Positions 30,101 through 42,100 of a DNA stretch of 64,000 nt are shown one piece after another. The number at the start of each line of letters is the position of its first letter. The stretch's first letter is position 1. The DNA is from Luscinia megarhynchos (taxonomy: Eukaryota; Chordata; Aves; Passeriformes; Turdidae): positions 18,738,502 through 18,802,501 of the forward strand of contig CM067570.1 in NCBI GenBank assembly GCA_034336665.1. Direction: 5' to 3'. A program made the translations under genes and the position numbers. The notes below the pieces were generated by a model. It saw only the letters and a program-made list of their open reading frames with translations. It was not told where the DNA came from and did no database searches.

Positions 30101-33100
30101 AGGGATTTTCCATTAACAGGAGTGGAGCAGCTGACAGTGCTGTGTACTCCCTGTCACAACCAGAGTGACTGGTGATCCCTCTGCCTTTTCATGGTTTAAC
30201 CCCAGCTGCCAACAAAGCCTCATGAAGCTGCTCACTCACTTCCCACCAGTGAGATGGGGGAAGAGAATCAGGAGGGTAGAAGTGAGAGAACTCATGAGCT
30301 GAGATAAAAACAGTTCAGTAGGTTAAGGCAAGAACTGTGCACACAAGCAAAGCCAAACAAGGCTTTCAACCACCACTTCCTGTGGGCTGGCAGGTGTTCA
30401 TCCATCTCCAGGACAGCAGGGCTCTCTCTGTGTGTAATGGTGACCTGGGAAACACCATACAGTGTGGAGTATCCCTGGGGGCAGCTGTCCCAGCTGTGTC
30501 CCCTTCTAACACCTTGTGCACCTCCATTCTGCTCACTGAGGGCTGTGAGGAGCAGAAAATGCTTTTGCTCTGTGTGAGCACTGCTTAGCAAGAACAGAAA
30601 CATCCTGGAATTACCAACACTGTTTCCAGCACAAATCCAGAATATAGCCCTGTACTGTCTACCATGAAGAAAACGAAGTCTATGCCAGCCCACACCAGCA
30701 TATCCCTTAATCAATGAAAAATACATTTATTTATTTGAATATGCAAATAGTTTAGTGTGTTATATATGATCTTTAATTTTTTAAGACCATTTTATTTCCA
30801 GACCAAAGCTTTGATGGATGTATTCCTAATGGTTACCCTTAGATACAGCCAGAGGCAGTTTCATTGTTCTCAGCTGCACTGTAGGCAATGCATGTGGGAG
30901 TCAGATTTCGGAGGGATGAACCATAGGATACATGTGCTTCTGTCTCCCAAATCCTTTTCCTCTATGAAACAGCAATTCTGAATCTTCAACCCTGTAAGTT
31001 TGCATGTCAGCAAAGATGACTCACTGGAGTGGCAGCAGGCCAGGAAGTATAGTTTTGCTCTCCTTTGCTGAAAATTTAAAACACCAAAATTTGGTGCCTG
31101 ATTAATATTACATAAATATGCAGATTCTTCTAGCATAAAAGCTGTGAGGTATAAAGTTGTGTGCATGTACTGTAAAAGCAAGGATGTAATTCATAAGAAA
31201 ACTTCCCCCATGCAGGAAGGTGAATACCCGAGACAGGCTTCCAGAGACGTCACTTCCGAAGCACTGGTGTGCTCTTGTGCTGCCACTTGCACAAGTGCCG
31301 TTTAATTTTGCATAAAGGTGCTAATAAAGAATTCAGAATGTAGCAAATGTTGTTGTTTGAAGGATGTTTAACAGCAGGGCTAAGACAAAAGAAACTGGCA
31401 ATTAGGTACATATTTAGCAGTCTTTCTGCAGGCATCTGGAGTTCATTTCAGCAATAATTCAAAAACCCCAGGATACTTTCTGCCTCCTGCTGCTAAGTGA
31501 ATGTAGGAGTAAAGCTGCTATTTTCACTGACAAGACATTTTGCTTGTGAAATTCTCCCACTTGCACATAATCACTGTTCTAGCAAATTACAACATAGAAC
31601 ACAACTCTCCATGAGTCAGGGGGAACATGTTGCCTTCTCAGGTGATACAGGATTGTAGGGAGAATGAAAGCAATCTCAACCAAAAAATTAATATGAAATA
31701 TGTGAGCCCTTGGCTAGTCTAATCAGACTAGATAAAGCAGTTACTTCAAGTTCTCAGTTTATATTTATTTACCAGGTTAAGGCACCAAGCCAGTTAAATT
31801 CAGGCTCTTTAAAATTGCTCTGACTTGTTACTAGCATGCAGTTTTCCTGAGTTTTTCACTTCTTTTGATTAATTTTATAATGAGTTATATTGCATGGGAG
31901 GTAAAAACCTGTGTTTCAGGGAAGTGTTGCTGACAAGTACTGCTATCAAAAGGTGAGGACACAAGCAAGCAGCCTTGGCATTCATGTGACTTGAGAGGTC
32001 TCAGCATGCACATATTACATGAATGCTCTGAAAAATATAAAATAGTGCCTTAATGGTGCAGATTTAAATGATTGAAGCAGATTTCAAAGAGCAGAGGTTA
32101 TGTTCTGCATATGCTGTCCCCCAAGTTCTCATCTAGGCAAATTTGCTATATTCCAGGTAGTCTGTATTATGTATGCCCTTCTGTTCTTGATCTCTTCATA
32201 CACTTCAGTGTCCAGAGTATTGTATCACAGTAAAAGCTGTGACGATGGACAGTCAACTACTTTGATTATAGTCTTGTATTGGCTTTGGTATAGTCTTGTT
32301 TGATGTCATCTTAGCTGGATCTTCTATTTGTGAGTCTGTCTGGAAATATTCTGGGGAAAAATAATTCTCACTGTTAAAATTCAAAGCTGTTCCTGGTGTA
32401 TGTCTCCTCATCAACAGCAGTGTATGGCTGCTAAAGGAGGTTTTGGTGCCAATGTACCTTATGTATGTATAGGTCAGCCAATTATCAGAAAAACAACTTT
32501 GTTCCTTGCTATTCTTTCATTTTTGAAGCTTGTTCATGACTGTACACACAGCCTGGCTCATGGCTGATATCTAATTGCCTTTACGTGGCAGTGAGTATCT
32601 GCATGAACCAGACAAGCCTGGTGTGATTCTACAATTAACTTCTGTTCACTGTGGTGAGCTGTAATGAACCTTAGTTACTTATTACCAGACTTGCAGTCAT
32701 CTCTACATGACTGGCAGATCAGCTGCTCCTGAGTTCCACCACTGGCTGAGCACTAGTGTGGGACACAGCCTTGTCCCTAATTTATCCAGCTTCTCTCTGA
32801 GCAAATAGGGCAGTGCAGAACCCCCATGAGAAGCAGCTACTACAAAGATTTGCTGACCTTCTCTTTTTCCTGGTTTTTGTTCTTTAGCTGATATTGACTG
32901 GGTTTGTACAGCTCTTAACAAGCAGTGAAGTTGAACTGTTGTCTTTCATGCTGGTTTTCTTTCCTGGCACATTTTCTCCTGAGTGGCCCTTGGAGTACAT
33001 GTATTGTGTGGGAAGATAGCATGTGGACCCCAGCAGAGTCACCCTGCTTCACTCCTCTGAGCATACTGGTAAAACAGAAAGCTCCAACCTACCCTTAAAA

Positions 33101-36100
33101 TCACCCTACAGTGCCAAAGCAATATGCAGGCAGTAGTCAAAGCAAGAGCCTGGTCAGGTACTTCACTTAGTAAGAATTCAGGTAGCCAGATGAATCCCAG
33201 GTGCCTAGACCTTGTCTGCACTCTGAATTAACACAATTGTTTTGCAATGGTTTTAGTTACTCTTGTTGGATTGTAAACCTTTCTAGCCTAGCTAGCATAA
33301 TAAAATAACTTTATAAGATAATATCTTCTGACACTGTCTCAAGCCCATTTTGCTCAAAGTATTGTCTGAACCAGAGCACAATCATAAGTTGCTTGTGGGT
33401 AGCAGATACCAAAAGAATAAATTATGATTTTGATACTTGATTCCTAATGCTATTATACTGTCATTGAATGGATGCTATAGAAATAGCAAAAATTATCTGA
33501 TGTACTTACATTTCAGTCTGTTTGTAGTTTCAGCAGGCAACTTATAATCAATCAGTTTATCAAGAGCATTTAATAACAAGGTTTTGGCAAACTAACAATA
33601 GTATATTCAAAGAACTCATAGACTTCAATTTATGGATTAAAAAGAAGGTTTAATTAACTAAGTTTCTATAAATTTACTTACAACTTTTGCCTTAGCTCTT
33701 TAGCAGAGCGTATATAATGTCATCCCATCTGCTTCTGACAAAACATTATCAGATGTTATCCTTTCTAATGCCTAGTTATTTTATTTCCTCAAATTTTTTA
33801 CAGCATTTGTGAACTCAGGCCTCCAGAGTTTTACAAGAAACAAGGATGAAATCTTTGGAGTACCAGCTTAATACTGATCCAGATATTTACAGGGAAGCTA
33901 TAGGAAATTGAAAGGTTAGAGGTGTCATTCAGCATTATGGGCTTCCAGTGTGAATAATAAAAAGCATTTGCGCAGTGTTGCTGTTGTTAAAATTTTCATG
34001 TGATCACAGCAGGAAAAAATTATAGAAAAAAATTTCATCAGACTTCCAAAACTATTCTTATCCTAATTTTTAGTTTCTACAGACGGTACTTTGTGGCTAT
34101 AATAATGCTTTCTGTTTCAAGGATAGCTACTCAGTTGGTGTTCTTACTTCTCCTTTTATTAAGAAAAATGTCCAGTCTAAAACCTGTGCTCCAGTTGGAA
34201 ACAGGACAGATACCTGTGCAGTGGCACTTCTCATGCTCAGAATTATTCTGGCAAGCATAAATATATCACGGCAAGAGAAGCAGCATGGGTGTTTTTTCTT
34301 GTGGCCAGACATCTTAGCCACTTTTAAATCAGCTTGGGTAGCTTGTGCAAACATTCTGCCTCCTCTCTTAGAGATGTCTTTAGCACCAGGGTTTGCTGTT
34401 ACTGGCACATATTTTGTGGTGCTACTGAGTCAATACAAAAGCAGAACAATGCTACTGCAAGCTTCTGATGTGTGTGGGATGTAAAAATCATAGCTCTGCA
34501 AAAGCAGGAGAGTAAGTTAACTTAGCAGCTTGAAATAGTAAATGACTTTTGAACACCATGATCAACAGCCATGGTGGAGCTGGTATCTCATTTGTGTTCA
34601 GCTAGGAGGAGGTCATTGTGGCTGAACACCCTGGGAGAAATCCAGCCCCCCTGTGAATGAGCACATTCTATAGGTTTCATCAGTATTGCACAATGGCAGA
34701 GTTTGACCCATATTGTCTCTGAAATAATTATTAAGAAAATTGGATTAAACTGAAAACTGTTTAGGGATGATTTCACAGGCATTGATGTGGCTTATAGGTA
34801 AACACAACTGCACTTATTTTTAGTCAACAGAAAGGGGCAGAAGGATGGCATTTTTATACTCTGACACTGTGTATTGCAAAGATTGGAAACTATAATTTAC
34901 AAAAATGCTTTTCCTCTTTTGGGAACAATGAGTCTTATGTGTGCCTGAAGATTTTCAGTTTTGGAAGTGTCATTCTTAGCTTAACATAGTTTTTCAGTAC
35001 CTGTGATTTATTATCATGGGCCTTTTCACAAACATTTTGCCATAACACATTACTGATACAATATCTTACTGAGTATAATTACATTCTGCTAGGAAATTTG
35101 AGTTCTCTCCATATCCTGATGTCTATGAAGGACTCTTCTGAGGTTTGAGTTTGGATTGTGAAAGTGTATATGACCTTGTATCTTTGGTTTTTTTTTTTAA
35201 TCCACAAGAGTGTACATATTCATACCAGTGGCTGCAAAATCAGCTAATGGACAGTAACTGCTGATGAGAAGGACTTGAGTAAAAAGCACAGCTGAAACCA
35301 AGTCTCAGCTTGATCAGGTCTCTTCTACATACATCAAACATGAATAATTTCCTGCCTGCTCCATAATTTTAGTTAAGTAATTGGAAATCCTATTGATCTG
35401 CGTATGGGGCTTAAAATAACACAGTCTCAGTGGCAAGGCTGTAATTTCTGCAAAGATGTATTGTTCCTGATTAGTACTAGGACAGGAGCCACCCATCTCC
35501 ACAGCAGCAGAGCATCTATTAGTACCATGTCAGGAAATCCTCTGATGCAGGGCTGCTGTGGGTGAGCAGAATGCCATGTGGTGGTGACCTCACTGATAAA
35601 ATTGAAGTGTGTGGATTTAATGTTGCTCTGAATTCTGACTCAATAGCTTATATTCTTTCTGTCACTGCATTTTGCAAAGATCTTTCATCAGCTTTCTAAA
35701 AGAAGAAGGGTAATGAGCATCACCAACCAAACAATCTGATGAATCAGTCTGAGATGCTGTTGAAAGATCATCTCTCTATCTCTCTCTCTCTCTCTCCCTC
35801 AGTCCTTCTTTCCCTTCTTCACTGCTTCTGTGTGGGTGATTGATTCATCTGACTCTTCTCTGTTCACAGTGGGTCTCTGCTACTCCTCTTGTATTTGCCA
35901 TGCACTGATACTCTGGAGAGCTGAAAATGTAAGAGACAGCAGGATCTGAAAAGGGAAACAAGCTTGTTCTCCCACTCAGCAAGAATCAAGAAGCAGAACA
36001 GTGATATAGACACAGCAGCTGGCCAAGCTGAAACTCAGATTAAAAACTTGGCAGTTTAGCCCTTTATGTACTGGATTTGCTATAATTAAATATTTAGCTG

Positions 36101-39100
36101 CACTGCAGCTTGAGGACTCCAGTACATGGAGTGCTATAAACCAAAGTTTCCTTAATTTGATGACTGTTTTGTGTGTGATTCCATACACCTCTCAGGTAAA
36201 AAACTGTTTGACTCATTTGAAGTCTCATGCAGAAACATCTGTGTGTAAGATCTGTTGTGTAGCACTGTCATTAAAAGTAACTAGGGCAGCCTGGGATATG
36301 AAGTCCCATTAAATTTCAATCAAGGTCTAAATCCCAGAGATGAATCTTGACCACTGATAAAATGTATCTGATCTATCATCCTGTGGCTGATCAACATGTG
36401 CATATACATGTGCTCTCATACTCCACTGCTCTTAATTTATCTGTGAATCTCAGCAATGTTTTTTTCTACCTGTCAGTTTTACGGCATCTGTTAAGGAAGT
36501 AGTCCACAGTGTTTTATAAACAAACTAATAATTCTCACAGCATCTTTATGTGGCCAATACTTTGTGCCCATCTTTAACAAAAAATGAACTGTGTAAAGAA
36601 ATTCAAAAATTTCTTAGATCACATAAGTTAATATAACAGGTAAATCCACAATTTAGAACTCCTGACTCATTATTCTATGGTCATAGTCACTTTTTACCAT
36701 GTATAATGAATAATAACCTACTATCTTTTGGGGGCAGAAGTAAGTGCAATTGTTTGGTTTTTTAAAGGAAAAATTACCAAAAAAGGCAGAAACTTTAAAG
36801 CATTGCTGGTAGGAGTACTGTTGAGTTACTTGCACTAAATGGGATAATGAATGTAACTACATAATTACATAAATGTAATTACCTATTTTCTTGGCAATGT
36901 ATGCAGTATTGAAAGGTGTTATGGTGCAATATAGAATACTGTTGTCTAATGTACGCATAATGGAGACAAAAACATCAAGCTGGTATCATATTGTGCTGTC
37001 CTTGGTCATGTCTAAGACTTCTGTCTATTGTGCTGTGTTAACAAAGTGACTGCAGCAGAATATGTTGGTCACTAGACACTGCTGCAGAAGGGAAGGCAAT
37101 TTGCAGCAGCAGTAATTTCAGCTGCACAGTTTCTGCTCCCATTGGATTTGATGATAGTGCCCATCATTCTGCTATGCATCATTCTGCAGTTTATTACTAA
37201 TTTCTTGCTTGTCTGGAAGAATACATACTCCTTCCACATGATCCTCCTTTTCACCTCTTTTTATTCCTCTCAGGATACTTTCAGAAGCAAACACATCACA
37301 TTTTTGTCAGTTCTCAGACAATAAGGATTTCATTCTTCCACCCATTCCTCTCTTTCCTTCTCTTCCTTCATCTCCAGGTTTTGGTTTCATCCTTGGCAAG
37401 ATGCAAGGCAAGGGATCAACTTGCCAAGAATTAGTAGCTGATACCCAAGAGCCTGGATTTGGGCCCACTAGGTTGTGGGGAGTGTAATGTCAATGAGTCA
37501 GTGTGGATCTGTTGCCTCTAGTGTCCCAAGTACTGCTTCGCTGCCTAGATAAAAAAATAAGAGACTAGAGGAACAACCTCTGTACTGTTGATGTGTTGCA
37601 GGGGATTCTTTAGTAGTTGTTGAAAATGTGTTCATTTTATTCTGAGTGTTTAATTAGAGTGGTTGTACAGTAACTACAGGATTATCTCTCCCAGTGGCTC
37701 AGATATTGTGGCAGCATTCCTGAAAAAATACCACAGATTTCTGTAAGAGTAGATTGGATCTTAAGTGGTGAAATTATTTTTGCTTTCATCAGCCATACTG
37801 CTTAATTCAAGATTCTAAACGGAGTTCTTTACACAGCCAGGTGCACAATCCTTCTTGGGATGCATTTAACGAGGGAAGAATGCATTCCATGAAATTGTGT
37901 TGTGTCCTCCAGCTATCAAAATCTTCCAGGGACTCAAGAAAAAAGCAATCCAGAAATTATTTTCAAAAGCAGAAGCTAACGTTTGGTTTCAAATTGCAAA
38001 GATCTGAGAAATGCTGACAGAAGTTTTCAGAAAGGTAGAGCACTTGCAGCTTAAAGTAATTTTCCCCTGTGAGATCAAGTCCAGCTGTTTCAAGTCAGAT
38101 ATCCAAGAATCAAAGTTTCCACCATTCATTTTGAAAAGCTGGGATTTAACCACTGGAGAGCTTTGAAAAGTTCCAGCGAGAGTGTTTACAGATTTAGGTG
38201 CTTTTCTGAGTATTTGAATCTAAGATTTATTTGCATATACATTTTATAAGCACTTTCTCCTCCATGTAATCCATTTTCATGCTGCTATTCCAGTCCCTAT
38301 TATCTGTGTAGCTGATTAAAATGCTTCCATTGAATACTTGTAGCAATGAAATTGATGGAACATGGTCTAACCTGTCTTCCCTCCCCTTCTTCCTCAGTCT
38401 CTACAAGTAGAATTTCTCTATATATTCTAACCTTATGAATTTTCTTCCCATTTCAGACTTTTAATGTGAAATGATTATTTATTTTAAGAGTTTATTTGCT
38501 TACCTCCATTTTTTCTGTTGTTTTCTGTATTGTTCACTCAGCTTCTGCTCTGTAGGTGGTTAGGCATAAACTGAGCTCCAAGTGAACACCTAGCCTGCAC
38601 ATCAGACCACTGCACAGCATTGCTGAGCAATTAATGAGATCCTTTTTGCAGCTTTAATGGAGAATTCCAGTCCTGTCCTTAGTTTGCCAGACATTAACAG
38701 ATTAGAAAGAAGTCTGCTTTTTCATTGAGGCTTATTTTTCTATGTAATACACATATGAGTAATTTTCACATACGCCTTTTTTTGCTACCAAAAGCATTCT
38801 TTTTGGCCTTGTTTCCTTCCTGACTTCTGCAAGAGTAGACTAGTTCATCTGTAATGCTGCTTTTTTTACTTCTGTGGAAGTCCCCAGAGATGAGTTTAGT
38901 CTAGTTAATAAAAACAGAAACAGAAACCTGCAGAAGCTTCATTTACAATCCTGTAGCATTTAAAATTTTAGACATAAGGACAGTTCAGTGTAAACAATGG
39001 TAACTTTATATATAGGAGTTGTTGATTTCAAGTTTGAATTTAATGTTATGGTTACAACTGCAGTAAGCACTGGTGAAGTAGAATGGTGCTGACTTCACCT

Positions 39101-42100
39101 CTGTTTTGGTATGATGAGTGTCCCCTTGAACTATAAAGTGGGGTGTTACTCTGACAAATAGAGCTACCACTGGCAGAACAAATTGCACAAAGCTGAGACT
39201 GAAGAGTTCTACCTGACAGAAGCAATAATATGATGGGGTTTTGAAAACTGAAAAACATTGTCTTTTTCTGGTGTTCACACCATAAACAGAAGACAGTGTG
39301 AAAATACAGCTGTAGGAAAGTTATAAAACATCAACTTCTGCAGTATATGAAGCAAAACTAAAAAGGTAAAAGTACTGTGAAATACCCCTACAGTGTTAAG
39401 GGCAGTGTATTAGAAATCACTGGTTGGCTTTTGACCAGTGGTGTTACACACATAAATCATTACCACTAAATGTTTTAATCGGGGTTTGTTGTCTGTACAT
39501 ACTTCATGTTAGTACTACTTGAACTGGTTTTATGTGGCTGGAAAGGGTTGTGGCAAATGTGGTTGTTTATTAAAAAGCTGAGATCACTGTCTATAACTTC
39601 TTGCTGAGCTGTGTGCTGCTCTGGTCCCGGTGCCATCCCCTTCCCGGGATGTAGGGTCCCGGTACACCGTCCCAGTGCCGCCCCCTTCCCGGGATGCGGG
39701 GTCCCGGTGCCATCCCCTCGCGGGATGCAGGGTCCCGGTACACCGTCCCAGTGCCGCCCCCTTCCCGGGATGCGGGGTCCCGGTGCCATCCCCTCGCGGG
39801 ATGCAGGGTCCCGGTACACCGTCCCAGTGCCGCCCCCTTCCCGGGATGCGGGGTCCCGGTACAGGGTCCCGGTGCCATCCCCTTCCGGGATGCAGGGTCC
39901 CGCTACACGGTCCCGGTGCCATCCCCTCGCGGGATGCAGGGTCCCGGTACAGGGTCCCGGTGCCATCCCCTCCCGGGATGCAGGGTCCCGGTACAGGGTC
40001 CCGGTGCCATCCCCTCCCGGGATGTAGGGCTCCCGCTACACGGTCCCGGTGCCATCCCCTCCCGGGATGTTGGCCGGGCTGAACGCGCCATCTAGTGACT
40101 GGCGGGGATGGGTTGTTTAAAACAAGCAGGAAAGAACAGAAAGGCAGTGGAGTTTTTAACGAATTTCTGCATCAGCAGGGAAAATGGATGGAGGTGTGCA
40201 AATCCTTATATTGATTTATTTTTCTCCCCCTGATTAACAGCCATTGCTAGATCATTATTTGTTTTTAAAAATGCCCTTGTTTTTATTGTCTGTTCTCCAC
40301 TCTGCTCTCAGGCTGTTTGCTAAGATAGATTGAAATCACCTGCTGTGGCAGAGTGTTTGGGCAGAAAGTTAGTGATGTATTCACAAAGCTTCGGAAGTCA
40401 CTATAACATCAGTTTACTGCCTGCATCTGAAAATCAGATTCTCAAAAATTTGGTTCAAATGTCTAGAACTGCCTGGTTTTCTTAGAATCATAGAATGATT
40501 TGGGTTGCAAGGGGCATCTTCATCTAGACCCAGTTGCTCAGAGCCAACCTCACCTTGAATGTTTGCAGGGATGGGGAGTCTACAACCTCTCTGAGCAATC
40601 TCTTCCAGTGTTTTAGCACTCTTATTGTAAAAATCCTCTTCTTTAGATCTAGTCTGAATCTACCCTCTTTGGCTTAAAACCACTAGCCATTGTTTTATGC
40701 CCTACTAAAAAAGTTTATCCCAGTGTTTTTGTAAGTTTTTATAAGTGTGATAAGGTCTCCCATCCCTCACTGCCCCATCGTCCACCTGTCCTATCTGTAA
40801 CTGCTAAGCCTCTCTCTTGGTTGTACATAAGTGGTATGCAAATCGGATTTTGTGCAAAAAGTGGCTAATAATGAGGGCACCAAACCCTTACTGGGCAGCT
40901 GAGATGAAATAACTTTATTTCAAAAACATGGAAAACAGTAATTTTTGTTACCAATCAGGGAAGGAGTTACTTGAGTCAGCCAGTGCCTGCTAGCTCTATA
41001 GATGAAGAGAAGAAATGCACACTGAGGATCTTTGTTTTCTGTACTCAATGCTTACAAATCAAGTTAAATATTGAAAGCAACATTTTGATGTTGTTTCTCT
41101 CTGGAGACAATTGTATTATTCAGTCCAAGTCACTATTAGTTTGAAAATTAACTGTCCCTGTGGATCCCATCTAATCAAGTACTTGTTTTGATTTAAAAAT
41201 AACTTCTTTGAGATTGTTGGCTTAAGGAAAGTGTTACTACTTTTCTGTTCCTTTTTTTCCTAGGATATTAAATACAACGTTGTTTGAACTGTATGAAGCT
41301 CTGGGAAATTTTCCTGCCTTATGGATCCTCAATGTACTGCTTACGGTTCTTCTAATTCTGCACTGTTTTTGGTCTTACCTAATCATAAAGGCAGCCTACA
41401 GAGCTATTTCAAAGGGCAAGGTAAGTCAGCATGGTTCTGTTTCATGATTTTAAGTTTTTCATTATCGATACAGGTCACTTTTTGTTTGGTTTAGGTTTTT
41501 TTTTCTAATCCATAACATGCTACTGAAGACACATCTTGTTTTAAATAAACTCTTCTTTTCTTTCTGGGAAACTTTTTCCCCCTCCTAATGACTGTCATAA
41601 ATTAATAAAAATACTCTGTATAGTGATTGCCTTTATATGTGCTTCTGCACATCTTTCTTCACAATGTGGTACACTGAACTAAACCAAATTAGGGAAATCA
41701 GATGAAAGAAACCCAACAAGTAAACTCTTTTCTTGGGGCTGCACTTCTTTACAATAGTTGTTAGCAAAATGTTAATTTCACAGCTGGAAGTGATAGCAAA
41801 ATGAAATTCTGCTGCAGTAGCAAAGTTACAGATCACAGCCTCTTCTGGGTTTTGGTATTAATGAGGTATTGCAAAGAGCTATTTCTAGTATTCCCAGAGC
41901 AAGACTGTTTGGGCTAGAATTTACTGTCTTGCTGCCAGTGGTACACTGGACAGGAAGATGTCACTCCCAGAAACACCAACCCCATTACAGTTGCTGTGCA
42001 GACACAGGGCTTATGGGCAGATAGTAGAACTAATCCTTACAGATCATGTAAATTCAGGACACTTTGCCCTTAAAGAGCAGAGTGCATTGGTGTAACTTAC

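Larger units (their letters stand above)
27859..41263 (+). other. CERS6-like intron, 13.4 kb, repeat-rich
   Basis: This is the largest repeat-bearing intron. It holds a degenerate CR1 (about 29420-30190), an ERV-type LTR (30192-30700), a CT microsatellite (35771-35800), a GC-rich minisatellite (39623-40070) and a second CR1 (40483-40770). No additional exon was recognised. Confidence 0.75.

Noticed and set aside
39475..40095. Several 95-163 residue open frames on both strands with repeated GTG/PGP-like peptides
   Set aside because: They are artefacts of the GC-rich minisatellite. Many frames are open at once on both strands and there is no splice or coding signature.
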